Program-made: the position numbers and the translations under genes
Shown: in pieces, positions 17,789 through 25,602 of the stretch
Position numbering within the stretch: the stretch's first letter is position 1
Layout of the letters: each line of letters starts with the position of its first letter
Source: a virus
Strand: one strand, 5' to 3'
IMG/VR virus record: IMGVR_UViG_3300040960_001791
Span: 1 to 46,967 of that record
DNA length: 46,967 bases
Notes under the pieces: generated by a model
The model's database searches: none
What the model was told of the DNA's origin: nothing
The model's input: the letters and a program-made list of their open reading frames with translations, nothing else

Positions 17789-18056
17789 TGTTTGTCTCCA
17801 GCCTATAGATTCGCTGCTTGAGTTCAACAAGAACTCGGTCGTGTTCCGAATCCTTGGTCATGCCCTCAACCTGTGCCTTCACCAGATCTTGCACGATGGT
17901 TTGCAACTGGTTGAGATTTGATTCCGTCGATTCGATCTGTTGGTCTTTTCTGCCAATAGCCATAAATACTGTGGCCACACCAATGACAAGCATCAAAGCC
18001 TGCAATCCGTGGAGAACGGTTTGAACGTGGAATTCCGTCCTCTCAGAGTTAGTCAT
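17781..18056 (-). CDS. Small single-span membrane protein with coiled coil
   Basis: This 91-aa protein has one clear transmembrane segment (ALMLVIGVATVFMAIG, residues about 20-36), then an extended coiled coil (ESTESNLNQLQTIVQDLVKAQVEG) ending with charged residues. ATG 18056 is chosen because AGGAAG precedes it and it overlaps the upstream stop. N-terminal membrane anchor plus long helix fits an i-spanin or a holin-like class of lysis proteins. The identity is inferred from topology only. Confidence 0.65.
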   Translation of the reverse strand: MTNSERTEFHVQTVLHGLQALMLVIGVATVFMAIGRKDQQIESTESNLNQLQTIVQDLVKAQVEGMTKDSEHDRVLVELKQRIYRLETNSD

Positions 18057-18285
18057 CGGAATCTTCCTCAATCTCGGCGTAAACCAAGGTTTCTGTTTGA
18101 AATGCGTGGTGAATCAAACTGTTGCACAGCAATTCGTTTCCAAACTGGGCAACAAACGATCTGCTTCGGTTCTTCTTGGTGGAAGTTCCAATTACGACAA
18201 TTGCGTCACAGCCAGATTCTACCATTTCCGCTGCGAACTTAGCCGTAATTCTCTGCTGTTCCGGTGTCAGGCTGGTGCTAATCAT
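18049..18285 (-). CDS. Small protein of unknown function (78 aa)
   Basis: The start at ATG 18285 overlaps the metallophosphoesterase stop by 4 bp (ATGA). The core CDAIVVIGTSTKKNRSRSF looks like an alpha/beta loop, and the acidic tail EIEEDSDD is distinctive. No family was recognised. A degenerate 16-bp palindrome-like sequence (18079-18094) lies near the gene end. Confidence 0.65.
   Translation of the reverse strand: MISTSLTPEQQRITAKFAAEMVESGCDAIVVIGTSTKKNRSRSFVAQFGNELLCNSLIHHAFQTETLVYAEIEEDSDD
18079..18094. repeat. Possible degenerate 16-bp palindrome (A9)
   Basis: GTAAACCAAGGTTTCT matches the degenerate arms of copies A2 and A7 except for its last two bases. It would fill the gap between copies at 15074 and 23454. 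This is weak evidence from one sequence match. Confidence 0.3.
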
Positions 18286-19145
18286 CTGGCCTCCAAGATT
18301 TCGTAATCGAGCGATTCTGTATCGGAACGATGGTAAACCCTGAGCCAATAGGCACCGTTCGGCTTCGGGGGGCCACCTCGATGGTTGTGCCAGCCGTCGC
18401 CTCCCGAAAACTCGTCCTTGTATCCGGGGATACGGACATGCGTTTGCCTATCAATGGTTGCCTTGCCGTTGATGTTCAGCCTTGAACGAGCGACCGGGAC
18501 CACCCAAGAGTCGTGGGTGTGGCCGCTAACAACAATTTCAGCGTCCGGCAAATAGACGCTCATTCTGTTTGTCTGAATAACACCCCTAGTAACCGGGCCT
18601 CCTCCGCCGTAGCCATGGTGGTAATACATCACGACACTGCCCGAGGATTTTCCGTCCGGCCTTACCCCTTTGAATCTGATGTAACCGCAGTACGCACCAA
18701 CGACCGGATTCCCAGAGGAGGACCGGCCAAGTTTTTCAGCCAGCCGCTCAGTGAGATCGGTTTCGTGCCGCTTCAGGATCGCCGTTTCGTGGTTCCCTTG
18801 TGACATGAACAGCCAGTTTTTTGCATACGGCGAGTAGAAGTCTGCCGCCGTTTCGACGAGCGAGTCGAGGTATCGGCCTTCTTTGTGCTCTGGCCTGCAT
18901 TGCGTCGTGTCGGCACGGTGGTCCCACTTTCCTTGCATAGCGCAAAAAAGATCGCCGAAGTCCAATACCCCGGCGTTCTTTTGGACAGCCTCGTCCAGAT
19001 GCTTCTTTTCTAGATCCCAGTTTGTGTGAGCGTTGTCGTGGTGACGGTCGCTCGACAGCAAGAACCACTGCTCCCAATTCCTGAAGGCAACTGGGAATTC
19101 GACTTCGTGGCTGTCTCTGCTGATTGTTTTGACTTTGGCGTCCAC
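18282..19145 (-). CDS. Calcineurin-like metallophosphoesterase
   Basis: This 287-aa enzyme carries the metallophosphoesterase signature in order: D33-x-H35 (SDRHHD), G64-D65 (FGDLF), the GNH-E/D motif (GNHE, 117-120), an H-H pair (YHHG, 176-177) and GHTHD (208-212). These residues bind two metals and hydrolyse phosphoesters; the substrate is unknown (nucleotide, lipid or DNA/RNA end). It follows the strong terminator at 19155-19200 and starts with GTG only 10 bp after the T-run. It is therefore the first gene of the late leftward block, and its promoter or read-through mechanism is not evident. Confidence 0.9.
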   Translation of the reverse strand: MDAKVKTISRDSHEVEFPVAFRNWEQWFLLSSDRHHDNAHTNWDLEKKHLDEAVQKNAGVLDFGDLFCAMQGKWDHRADTTQCRPEHKEGRYLDSLVETAADFYSPYAKNWLFMSQGNHETAILKRHETDLTERLAEKLGRSSSGNPVVGAYCGYIRFKGVRPDGKSSGSVVMYYHHGYGGGGPVTRGVIQTNRMSVYLPDAEIVVSGHTHDSWVVPVARSRLNINGKATIDRQTHVRIPGYKDEFSGGDGWHNHRGGPPKPNGAYWLRVYHRSDTESLDYEILEAR

Positions 19146-19154
19146 GCGTACCCC

Positions 19155-19200
19155 CCAAAAAAGAATCGCTGGCTGAGCATCAAAACTCCGCCAGCGATTC
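19155..19200 (-). terminator. Rho-independent terminator after the replication block
   Basis: On the minus strand an 11-bp perfect stem (GAATCGCTGGC with GCCAGCGATTC, 19163-19173 and 19190-19200) is followed directly by a run of six T and then six G. It separates the RusA-like gene from the metallophosphoesterase and probably divides early from late leftward transcription. Confidence 0.85.
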
Positions 19201-19228
19201 CAGTAAGAGATAGCGTACTAATAATAGC

Positions 19229-19612
19229 CTACACCTTAAAGCCATTCACCTCAATTTGAACAAAAGTTGATTTGTCCGGGCTTTTTTCTTGCTCAACGAC
19301 AAGATTTATATGGTGTGGCGTATCGCCCAAGATGATCCCAAGTTCTCGCATGGCATCCAATAGAAGTTTTACCGAACCGTACAAGTTGTCCAAGTCGTAC
19401 TGTCTCTTGCGGTAGCCATAGAACCGGGTGATTTTTACATCCGACTTTTCGGCGAATGTTCCCTCGATTGGGTCGCCATAACCAGTCAGTTGAATGCTCG
19501 TCGCTTTCTTAAGTCTGGTCCTCTGGGCGAAGTGCATTCTCAACAGCCTGTTGGGGCTTGTTAGGTCGAAGTCCGGGATTGTGGCTTTCCACGATTGCCT
19601 TGATGTGGTCAT
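19229..19612 (-). CDS. RusA-like Holliday-junction resolvase
   Basis: This protein of about 127 aa has the core RxYDLDN...K...DAM.E.GIILGD (residues about 68-97), matching the RusA pattern of acidic metal ligands D-x-D-N, a lysine and a later aspartate. RusA-type enzymes cut four-way junctions during phage recombination and packaging. The start is uncertain: ATG 19612 follows AGGTGG at suitable spacing, and an in-frame ATG lies upstream at 19657. The preferred start overlaps the 90-aa gene. The gene ends the early block just before the terminator. Confidence 0.8.
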   Translation of the reverse strand: MTTSRQSWKATIPDFDLTSPNRLLRMHFAQRTRLKKATSIQLTGYGDPIEGTFAEKSDVKITRFYGYRKRQYDLDNLYGSVKLLLDAMRELGIILGDTPHHINLVVEQEKSPDKSTFVQIEVNGFKV

Positions 19613-19781
19613 AGATGATGTCCACCTGCTGTTGAATCGGGCGGTTCGCGGAGGCAACTTCCATGAACTCGACTTGTCTTTCCTTCGGCAACCTCATGAT
19701 GAAGTCGGTGATGAAGGATAGTTTGTCGTCGTAACTAACGGATTGATGCACGCTTCGCCTCCGAAATAAGTTCCAAGACAT
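19509..19781 (-). CDS. Small protein overlapping primase and RusA-like genes
   Basis: This 90-aa ORF (residues about 25-75 helical: LPKERQVEFMEVASANRPIQ...) overlaps the primase end by 47 bp and the RusA-like gene start by about 100 bp. The ATG at 19781 has GGGGAG directly against it, which is too close to be ideal, so an internal start is possible. The family was not recognised. The overlap is large for a genuine pair, but the ORF fills an otherwise uncovered stretch (19613-19734). Confidence 0.5.
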   Translation of the reverse strand: MSWNLFRRRSVHQSVSYDDKLSFITDFIMRLPKERQVEFMEVASANRPIQQQVDIIYDHIKAIVESHNPGLRPNKPQQAVENALRPEDQT

Positions 19782-20544
19782 CTCCCCTTGTTGCGCCGCT
19801 GGCTACCCACTCGCGAGCATCCTTGGCTCCCTTGGGGGTGATGATGCAGGACTTGTTGAGTTTGAGTGCTAGCCTCTTGGCTCCGTCAACGCCGGGGCCG
19901 TCATTGTCAGCGACGATGGCCACGGGGTTTGACTGCACAAGTTCCTTGAGAAGCCTGTCACCCGAATTGCAAGACGGACGCCCGACGGCGTTGAAGCCGA
20001 GATCAAGCATTGCTGCTGTGTCGGTCGGGCCTTCGCAAATGACGACTGCTTTGGCAAGGGTAAAAGACTGGGGGATAAACAAACCCTGCTTGCTTCCCTT
20101 CTGTGCGTACTTGCTTCCATCTCTGTTCCTGTAACGGATCCCGAGAAACCTTCGGCCCTGCCGAGTCATCGGGAACACAAACGAGTCTTTGATTTTGGAG
20201 TAACCGACGCCGAGCAAATCGAGCGACTTCGAAGAAACACCGAGGTCGCGAGAAAGGGATTCGATCACATCCTTTGCCGCTTGTCTACGCATGTTTGCGT
20301 AAATCTCGGCAAGGATCTGATTGTGCTCTGGAAGTGGCTTTGGCGAAACACGCAGCCTCGGCTTCGGGGCGTCGTCATCGCCGAACTTGTGGAGCCATCC
20401 AGAACCTTCGATGTAAGCGACCGATCCCTTTTCCTCCCTTGGGCAAATCGAAGCGCTGCTGTTGACGGCGATCAAACACCAGTCGGATTTGCCGCAGATC
20501 GGGCATCGTCTACTACCGTTTACTCTTACCCACTCTGATTCCAT
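19735..20544 (-). CDS. Primase-like protein with zinc ribbon and TOPRIM
   Basis: This 269-aa protein has an N-terminal zinc-binding site (C14, C17, C23 and C34; RRCPICGKSDWC) and a TOPRIM fold (E171 in CEGPTDT; D213-x-D215 in VADNDGPG). This is DnaG-type primase or gp4-primase architecture, shorter than usual and without a helicase domain. It would lay RNA primers at the replication fork with the neighbouring SF2 helicase and a host polymerase. ATG 20544 is chosen because the conserved leader GGAGATAGCA lies directly upstream; an earlier ATG (20556) would overlap that site. Confidence 0.9.
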   Translation of the reverse strand: MESEWVRVNGSRRCPICGKSDWCLIAVNSSASICPREEKGSVAYIEGSGWLHKFGDDDAPKPRLRVSPKPLPEHNQILAEIYANMRRQAAKDVIESLSRDLGVSSKSLDLLGVGYSKIKDSFVFPMTRQGRRFLGIRYRNRDGSKYAQKGSKQGLFIPQSFTLAKAVVICEGPTDTAAMLDLGFNAVGRPSCNSGDRLLKELVQSNPVAIVADNDGPGVDGAKRLALKLNKSCIITPKGAKDAREWVASGATRGDVLELISEAKRASIR

Positions 20545-20560
20545 TGCTATCTCCAAGATT

Positions 20561-20600
20561 GCGGGGGCCGGGGCCGGTGGACGATAACCCCGACCCCCGC
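20561..20600 (-). terminator. G/C-rich intergenic hairpin
   Basis: GCGGGGG-cc-GGGG pairs with CCCC-ga-CCCCCGC across a 17-base loop between the helicase stop and the primase leader. No U-tract follows. It may attenuate transcription or protect the mRNA rather than act as a full terminator. Confidence 0.6.
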
Positions 20601-20604
20601 TGGG

Positions 20605-22239
20605 TCAACCTGCCATCGGCTTCCATCCATTGCGGGCGAGTTGATCGAGAAGGTTTGACGCCTCCTTGAACGACATGTTCCCGGTCTGAAAGCCGTACTT
20701 GTTCAATACTCTTGCTTGCTTGAGCGAGCACTTCTTTTTCTTGATCCGTCGGATCAATTCCGAATGCAGAAGACGCTGCTCTTGCGGTGTGTAATTCTGG
20801 GGTTCAATTCCGTTTCTGGTCAACAATGCGAGTTGGTTGCCAGAGAGAGTCCGACCGGTCGGAATGAACTTGGCTGACTCACGGCGAACCCCAAGTGCGG
20901 AGAACGGGTCTGTTTCGTTGATCTTGTAGTTGACCTTCCCGGCCTTGATCAACTTCCTCTTCGCCCGCTCCTTCTCTTCCTCCTCGATTTCAACCTTGGC
21001 AATCTCCACCGCCTCGGCAACATCGTTGGTAACACCCTTGTCAACGATTTCGTATGCCCGGTCGAGAACCTCATCCGGCTCCTCGCCGCCGAGAATATCC
21101 GTGGCGTGAATGAGTCGGTGCTGACCGCTGTTGCCAGCGAAGTCGATCACCATGCAGTGTGGCTTGTCGGAGGCGGCAATGGCGGCACGACGGTCCTCTG
21201 GGTTATCGTGCCTATCTGGAACGCCGGGGGAAGGCCGCGTGCCCCGTCCCACCATCTGGGCATAGAGGCTACGGCTCTTTGTGGGTCTGGCCATAACCAC
21301 GCAGCCGACCCCCGGCGCATCGAACCCTTCAGTCGCCACTCCGACGTTGACGAGAATCTGAAGGGCACCGCTCTTGAAACGAGCGATGACATCTCTCCGT
21401 CGGTCCGGCTCCATAGCACCGGACACGAACCCAGCAGAGTTCGGGCGGTAGCGGTCAAAGATTTCCGCTAGCCGCTCGGCCTGTTTGACTGAAGCAGCAA
21501 AAACAATTGTCTGCTTGTCGCCGATCAAGTCTAGCGTCGGCACAGCAACACCGTGCAAGACTTTCTCGAACTCCATCACCGCTGCCAGATCCTTCTTGTT
21601 CAAGTCGCCAGCGGTGGAGCGAACATTTGTGAAGTCGAGGCCATCGACATTCACCACCGTGTTCTTGATCGGGACGAGCCACCCGTCCTCAATCGCCTGT
21701 CGAATGTTGTAGTCGAAGGCGACCGCCTCGAACACGGAACCCAACGCCAACTTGTCTGCACGGTCTGGCGTGGCGGTGAAACCCAAAATTCTGCAACTAG
21801 GGTTAATTTTGTGGAACCAATCGACGACTCGTCGATATGAATCAGAAACAGCGTGGTGAGCCTCATCGAAGATCACCAGACTGAACTCATCAGGAGAGAA
21901 CCGTTCCATCCTTCTTCCTGATTTCATCCGTGCGTTGAGCGTCTGCACGGAGGCGACGACGACCTTCGACTTGCCGAAGAACGATTCGTTCGCCCACAAG
22001 ATCGACTGCTCGATCTCGGGACGCTCACCCATCACAGACTCGATCTTGTCCGCAGCCTGAACAAGCAGTTCCTCACGGTGAGCGATCACCATGACGCGCT
22101 TGGTGGCCATGCGTGCAGCCTCGGCGAACAGCACGGTCTTGCCGGTGCCTGTCGGAGAAACAACAAGTGCAGACTTGTGCGAACGGAGGGTGTCGCATAC
22201 CCCCTTGATCGCTTTGTTCTGGTAGTCACGAAGTTTCAT
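20605..22239 (-). CDS. SF2 DEAH-type helicase
   Basis: This 544-aa helicase has Q/motif I at SPTGTGKT (28-35), motif II DEAH (125-128), motif III FTATP, and motifs V-VI in VGVATEGFDAPG and QMVGRGTRP. It resembles phage UvsW/XPB-type helicases that remodel forks and recombination intermediates. The C-terminal 110 residues form a Lys-rich accessory region (SLKQARVLNKYGF...) seen in phage SF2 proteins. It starts 4 bp inside the upstream zinc-ribbon gene, after AGAGGAAG. It is probably the replicative or recombination helicase, because no hexameric helicase was found. Confidence 0.95.
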   Translation of the reverse strand: MKLRDYQNKAIKGVCDTLRSHKSALVVSPTGTGKTVLFAEAARMATKRVMVIAHREELLVQAADKIESVMGERPEIEQSILWANESFFGKSKVVVASVQTLNARMKSGRRMERFSPDEFSLVIFDEAHHAVSDSYRRVVDWFHKINPSCRILGFTATPDRADKLALGSVFEAVAFDYNIRQAIEDGWLVPIKNTVVNVDGLDFTNVRSTAGDLNKKDLAAVMEFEKVLHGVAVPTLDLIGDKQTIVFAASVKQAERLAEIFDRYRPNSAGFVSGAMEPDRRRDVIARFKSGALQILVNVGVATEGFDAPGVGCVVMARPTKSRSLYAQMVGRGTRPSPGVPDRHDNPEDRRAAIAASDKPHCMVIDFAGNSGQHRLIHATDILGGEEPDEVLDRAYEIVDKGVTNDVAEAVEIAKVEIEEEEKERAKRKLIKAGKVNYKINETDPFSALGVRRESAKFIPTGRTLSGNQLALLTRNGIEPQNYTPQEQRLLHSELIRRIKKKKCSLKQARVLNKYGFQTGNMSFKEASNLLDQLARNGWKPMAG

Positions 22240-22436
22240 TCGTCGTCTTCCTCTGGGAGATCGGGCGACTCATCGCCCCACTCCATCTTCCAGATGCACA
22301 ACGTGCAATAGATATCAGCCTGAAACTTGGCCTTCCCGCATCCGGGGCAGAGGCTCGGCATCTTTGAGCCTGTGATCGGGATGCCGTCCTTGTGGTAGTA
22401 GTGGTTGATCGCTTTGCTATCTCTTTGTTCGCTCAT
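22236..22436 (-). CDS. Small zinc-ribbon protein
   Basis: This 66-aa protein has two CxxC knuckles (CPGCGK; CTLCIW) and an acidic C-terminus. Translation is coupled on both sides by 4-bp overlaps (ATG 22436 in the ParB-type gene stop; its stop over the helicase start). It may be a helicase cofactor, which is inferred from the operon. Confidence 0.75.
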   Translation of the reverse strand: MSEQRDSKAINHYYHKDGIPITGSKMPSLCPGCGKAKFQADIYCTLCIWKMEWGDESPDLPEEDDE

Positions 22437-23206
22437 TGTTCGTTCACAATCTCTCGGGCCTTTGGAATCCAACCGAGATCCTTGCATGAAGGACACCCGG
22501 TTCCGTTGCACTTGGGGCAGATTGCGTTCGGCATCGAAAACTTGATCGACTCCGCCGCATCTCGAATCTTGATTGCTACCGGCTGGAACTGAATCCATGC
22601 CCCATCCGGCGTGTTGCTCAGCGTTTGAAGCAGGCTCTTGGCCTGACGAAGCATGGAGATCACTTCCTCGAACGGCTCTGCAACATCGTTGATGTTGATT
22701 GGAACCGCAGTATCACCGGTTGCCCGGTCGAGAACTTCCTGCTCGGCACGGGCCTTCTTCAGCAGACCGCCCGTGACCTTCTTGCCGCTCTCGGCTGCTC
22801 GCTCCTCCGCTCGATCCCAAACCTCCTTGGCTTTCTCGACATCAAGACCTTCGAGAGCAAGAGACTGGTTGGGGTTTTCGACGGGGACTCCTGCCTCAAC
22901 CATCTTGGCGGCGTTGATGCAGCGGTAAACGTACTGCTTTGAATAGCCGAGTCGCTCCTTGCAGAACTGCTCGAAGGAACTGAACTCCATCTTCCAGTAC
23001 GCATTCTGGTAAATCTCCAGCAGGTACACCAACTTGTCGTACTCGCACTTGTGGATGCGATCGACCAAGTATTCAACACGATCAAGAATCTCGACCTCTG
23101 TCGATGGCGCATCGGGGATGTACGGAACATTCTGCTTGTGCAACATCTGAGATGCGTGAACGATTTCGGTTGTCTCTTCAGAACTCAAGGTTGTCTCCGT
23201 TTTCAT
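22433..23206 (-). CDS. ParB/KorB-type HTH protein with C-terminal zinc knuckles
   Basis: This 257-aa protein has a segment W..FSSFEQFCKERLGYSKQYVYRCINAA (about 71-100), followed by ALEGLDVEKAKEVWDRAEE...GKKVT (about 117-145). The pattern matches ParB/KorB-like regulators found on phages and plasmids, where it forms an HTH. The C-terminus carries CPKCNGTGCPSC (C230, C233, C238, C241), a DnaJ-like zinc module. It is a DNA-binding candidate for one of the palindromes reported here. It overlaps the RecT-like gene by 29 bp, and no strong ribosome-binding site is visible. Confidence 0.8.
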   Translation of the reverse strand: MKTETTLSSEETTEIVHASQMLHKQNVPYIPDAPSTEVEILDRVEYLVDRIHKCEYDKLVYLLEIYQNAYWKMEFSSFEQFCKERLGYSKQYVYRCINAAKMVEAGVPVENPNQSLALEGLDVEKAKEVWDRAEERAAESGKKVTGGLLKKARAEQEVLDRATGDTAVPININDVAEPFEEVISMLRQAKSLLQTLSNTPDGAWIQFQPVAIKIRDAAESIKFSMPNAICPKCNGTGCPSCKDLGWIPKAREIVNEQ

Positions 23207-24026
23207 CGGTGGGGTTCAACTTGTGCATCAGCCCGTCAAACTCTTCTGTAAAGCAGTCGGCGAAATCCACGCTTCGTGACCTGCACTCCCTTGCCCACAG
23301 CAGGATGATTCCAAGCGAGATATCGTCGCACGGCTTGGGAAGCCCGGCAGCATCGAGGATGTTGACGAGCGCCTTGATCGCATCTTCCCGGGGCATCTCT
23401 GCCCAGTTTTCAATCTCTTCGATCAACGCCTGACGAACCGGGATTGGCTCATCGTCAACTACAGTTGACGTTTGGTCGCTTTGTTCTTGCTTAGGAACCT
23501 CACGCTGCGGCGGCGGCGGTGCGGAATTTGACGGAGCATCAACTTCCATCTCTCCGTGCTGCTCGACGTACACCGGGGCGGCGCCGAGTGCGTCTGGGCA
23601 ATGCGCCCGGTAGCCAGCCGAGATGCAGCGGGCGAACAGCATCGCCTCCGGGTACTGCTTCCAAGTGAAGTTCTTGGTCAGGTTCGCACGCTGGGCCTGC
23701 GCCATCGTGAATCGGTGCTTGCCGAGCGGGTGCCGACCGGACGCATCGACCCGGAAGAACTGGATCTCGCACTCCTTGTCGGAGTTCAGCAGCACCTCAT
23801 AGTCGTACTTGCCGCTGGCCTTGATCGCGGCGGCCATGACGTTGGCGTGCATATTGACCTTGCCTTGGCGAAGGTACAGGCCAGTCACCGAGTCATAGTC
23901 AGAAATGCCGAAGCCTCGGCCAATGATCAGTAGGGTCGCGGCGGACTCTACGGACTTCAGATCGGGGAACATGCCCGACCGCACGAACATTTCGGCGGTC
24001 TGGTCAATGGACATCGGGTAGTTCAT
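23178..24026 (-). CDS. RecT-like single-strand annealing protein
   Basis: This 282-aa protein has a core (residues about 20-155) typical of RecT/Bet-like annealases, including ESAATLLIIGRGFG and WKQYPEAMLFARCISAGYRA followed by HCPDALG. The family pairs single strands during phage recombination and replication. A Pro/Gln-rich linker (about 165-185) joins an acidic C-terminal region that may bind a partner. Its 4-bp overlap with the nuclease gene forms an exonuclease-annealase pair like Red or RecET. It uses the GGAGATAGCA leader with 6 bp extra spacing. A 16-bp palindrome (23454-23469) lies in the linker. Confidence 0.85.
   Translation of the reverse strand: MNYPMSIDQTAEMFVRSGMFPDLKSVESAATLLIIGRGFGISDYDSVTGLYLRQGKVNMHANVMAAAIKASGKYDYEVLLNSDKECEIQFFRVDASGRHPLGKHRFTMAQAQRANLTKNFTWKQYPEAMLFARCISAGYRAHCPDALGAAPVYVEQHGEMEVDAPSNSAPPPPQREVPKQEQSDQTSTVVDDEPIPVRQALIEEIENWAEMPREDAIKALVNILDAAGLPKPCDDISLGIILLWARECRSRSVDFADCFTEEFDGLMHKLNPTDENGDNLEF
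23454..23469. repeat. 16-bp dispersed palindrome, copy A4
   Basis: GTCAACTACAGTTGAC, exactly the reverse complement of copy A1. It lies in the linker of the RecT-like gene and is read in the stop-free frame (S-T-V-V-D). Confidence 0.8.
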
Positions 24027-24937
24027 CGGGTGCTATCTCCAAGATGTGCCGTGTCGAAACGGGTGCAGAACGCTTCTGCCTCACAGATTCTACAGGATAC
24101 CGGGCTAGGGTTCAATGGGAAAACATCGTTTTCGATCATTTTTGCCCGCATTCGGAGTTCTTCCTTGATGCGTTCCTCTTGATTCTGGTCGTACTCGACC
24201 CTGTAGAGGATTGATCGAAGCGGCCTGTGGTCGCCCTTGACGAACTCCTGCTCCTCGCCAGCGTCGTTGAACGCGGTCGTTCGTCTGGCGTAGGGCTTGA
24301 GCGACGGAAGGTGGAACCAAACGAGCACCGGCGGTTCGCCGAAGTCGCACCACTCGAACCCCTCGGGTCCACACTTGAGCGAGCCTTCCTTCACCATCAA
24401 GTAGTAGAGGGCGAACTGCATGTATCTTGCAAGATACATGTGAGAAGGCTGGTCCTCCCGCCACTTCCAATCGAAAACAATGATCCGGCCCTTTCCGTAG
24501 CCGAACACGCCGTCGTTGTCTCGAACAACAAGATCGAGATGCGAAGCGAAGTCGATTCCGTCGAGGGAGTATCTGGCTGGGACTTCCGTTCCAATCAATG
24601 TGCATCGCTCGAATCGTTGGGCGAATCGCTCGATGTAAATATGAACGATGCTTGTCACCTCGGCAAGAATGTCTTGGCGGTTGTTTTCGACCGCTTCGCT
24701 AAGCATTCTGTTTTCTTCGGCAAGCGTCTTCTGTACATCAGACGCAGCGATGACGACTGTTTCGGACGGGTCGCTTTGGAAACCCTGCTGGTGCAGCAGT
24801 TCGCAAGCACGACCAGCAACAAGACCACGATAAAGAGCAGTGGTCGCAACGCCTTCAATTTCAGAGTTCAGCCTGTGCCAAACTTTCCGAAGGCAATCCG
24901 CCGTCAGTTCGCTGCTGTGTATTTCCGCTAATCTCAT
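24023..24937 (-). CDS. PD-(D/E)XK nuclease with Fe-S cysteines (Cas4/AddB-like)
   Basis: This 304-aa protein has E118, the HLD motif at 134-135 (FASHLDLVV), DWK at 156-158 (IIVFDWKW) and a Q...Y helix (YMQFALYY, about 173-179), the RecB-type PD-(D/E)XK core. C16 with C282, C285 and C291 matches the four-cysteine iron-sulfur arrangement of Cas4/AddB nucleases. It likely resects DNA ends for the RecT-like annealase next to it. ATG 24937 is used because GGAGATAGCA lies just upstream. The longer frame would translate palindrome B1. Confidence 0.9.
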   Translation of the reverse strand: MRLAEIHSSELTADCLRKVWHRLNSEIEGVATTALYRGLVAGRACELLHQQGFQSDPSETVVIAASDVQKTLAEENRMLSEAVENNRQDILAEVTSIVHIYIERFAQRFERCTLIGTEVPARYSLDGIDFASHLDLVVRDNDGVFGYGKGRIIVFDWKWREDQPSHMYLARYMQFALYYLMVKEGSLKCGPEGFEWCDFGEPPVLVWFHLPSLKPYARRTTAFNDAGEEQEFVKGDHRPLRSILYRVEYDQNQEERIKEELRMRAKMIENDVFPLNPSPVSCRICEAEAFCTRFDTAHLGDSTR

Positions 24938-25187
24938 CAGTGCTATCTCCGTTTGCAATGTTGGTTCGCGAACCAACCTTCCTTTCAACAATGATCGAAC
25001 AGATCATCGTCTCGATCTTCTGGGCGTACTCAAGAGTCGGCGACGCCTTGCCGTTCAAAACGTTGTAGAAATGCGACAGGTTGACCTTTAGACGCATTGC
25101 TACTTCTCTCGCAGAGATGCCGTTGACCTTCATCATCGCCCTCCACACGTTCGGCAGGTTCGTGTATTGGGGATCGCAATCGTTCAT
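24861..25187 (-). CDS. XRE-family HTH regulator
   Basis: This 108-aa protein has a compact helix-turn-helix of Cro/C1 type (residues about 18-58: VNGISAREVAMRLKVNLSHF, then YNVLNGKASPTLEYAQKIE). It is a candidate repressor or Cro-like switch for the operator arrays. The last 40 residues are unusual: they translate palindrome B1 (VGSRTN) and run 77 bp into the nuclease gene, so the C-terminus may be recently extended. Upstream lies an iteron-like array (25201-25240). GGAG stands 5 bases before ATG 25187. Confidence 0.8.
   Translation of the reverse strand: MNDCDPQYTNLPNVWRAMMKVNGISAREVAMRLKVNLSHFYNVLNGKASPTLEYAQKIETMICSIIVERKVGSRTNIANGDSTDEISGNTQQRTDGGLPSESLAQAEL
24960..24977. repeat. 18-bp palindrome B1
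   Basis: A perfect GTTGGTTCGCGAACCAAC in the leader of the nuclease gene (23 bp before its start), inside the tail of the overlapping XRE gene. Confidence 0.9.
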
Positions 25188-25200
25188 TCATGCTCCAGTT

Positions 25201-25240
25201 GGCTATCACGCGCTATCATCAGCGCTGTCATGGGTATCAC
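25201..25240 (-). promoter_or_regulatory. Iteron-like array 1 (4 repeats)
   Basis: Read on the minus strand the units are GTGATACCC, ATGACAGCG, ATGATAGCG and GTGATAGCC, spaced 9-12 bp. The array lies just upstream of the XRE regulator gene. It matches, in opposite orientation, the array at 30957-31014. It may be an operator or initiator-binding site; binding is not shown. Confidence 0.7.
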
Positions 25241-25242
25241 GC

Positions 25243-25274
25243 GACCCGACGCGAGCCGAAGCCCGCGCCGGGTC
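25243..25274 (-). terminator. UUCG-capped hairpin
   Basis: On the minus strand a 14-bp stem (GACCCGGCGCGGGC with GCTCGCGTCGGGTC, two G-U pairs) is closed by a TTCG loop. It follows the HTH gene and precedes iteron array 1. There is no T-run, so it may attenuate transcription or stabilise the mRNA. Confidence 0.65.
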
Positions 25275-25290
25275 AGAGAGAAAGAGATGA

Positions 25291-25602
25291 CTACTTGACG
25301 CCGAGTTGTTCCTTGAGCGAGGCAACGTCGGCCTCGAGATTCACAACCCGCGCGCAAAGACCAGCATACGAGATGGTGCGGGACAAGTGGTCCGTGCTCG
25401 CCTTGGGCTTGGGCCAGTCAAAGCCCAGTTCGCCGGAGCGAGCCATCTCGCCGATGGTCGAGATCGACACCTCGATGCCGATCGCTTGGCTGACCTTCTT
25501 GGCAACATCAGCCTGAGTCGGCTTGTTGTCTTGGATCCACTGCTTGTTCTCGATCAGCCAGCGGATAACTGCAACCTTAGCCTTGATGGTGATCCTACTC
25601 AT
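25291..25602 (-). CDS. Small HTH/coiled-coil DNA-binding candidate
   Basis: This 103-aa protein has a helix-turn-helix-like region (TQADVAKKVSQAIGIEVSIS, then TIGEMAR; about 29-55) and a C-terminal heptad (ARVVNLEADVASLKEQL) that could dimerise it. It may be a transcriptional regulator of the early block. The leader GGAGATAGTA precedes ATG 25602, the same leader family as the replication genes. It overlaps the upstream 72-aa gene by 8 bp. No family was named with confidence. Confidence 0.75.
   Translation of the reverse strand: MSRITIKAKVAVIRWLIENKQWIQDNKPTQADVAKKVSQAIGIEVSISTIGEMARSGELGFDWPKPKASTDHLSRTISYAGLCARVVNLEADVASLKEQLGVK

Noticed and set aside
24861-25187. Lysogeny repressor proving a temperate phage
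   Set aside because: A small XRE protein alone is not enough; no integrase, excisionase or attachment site was seen.
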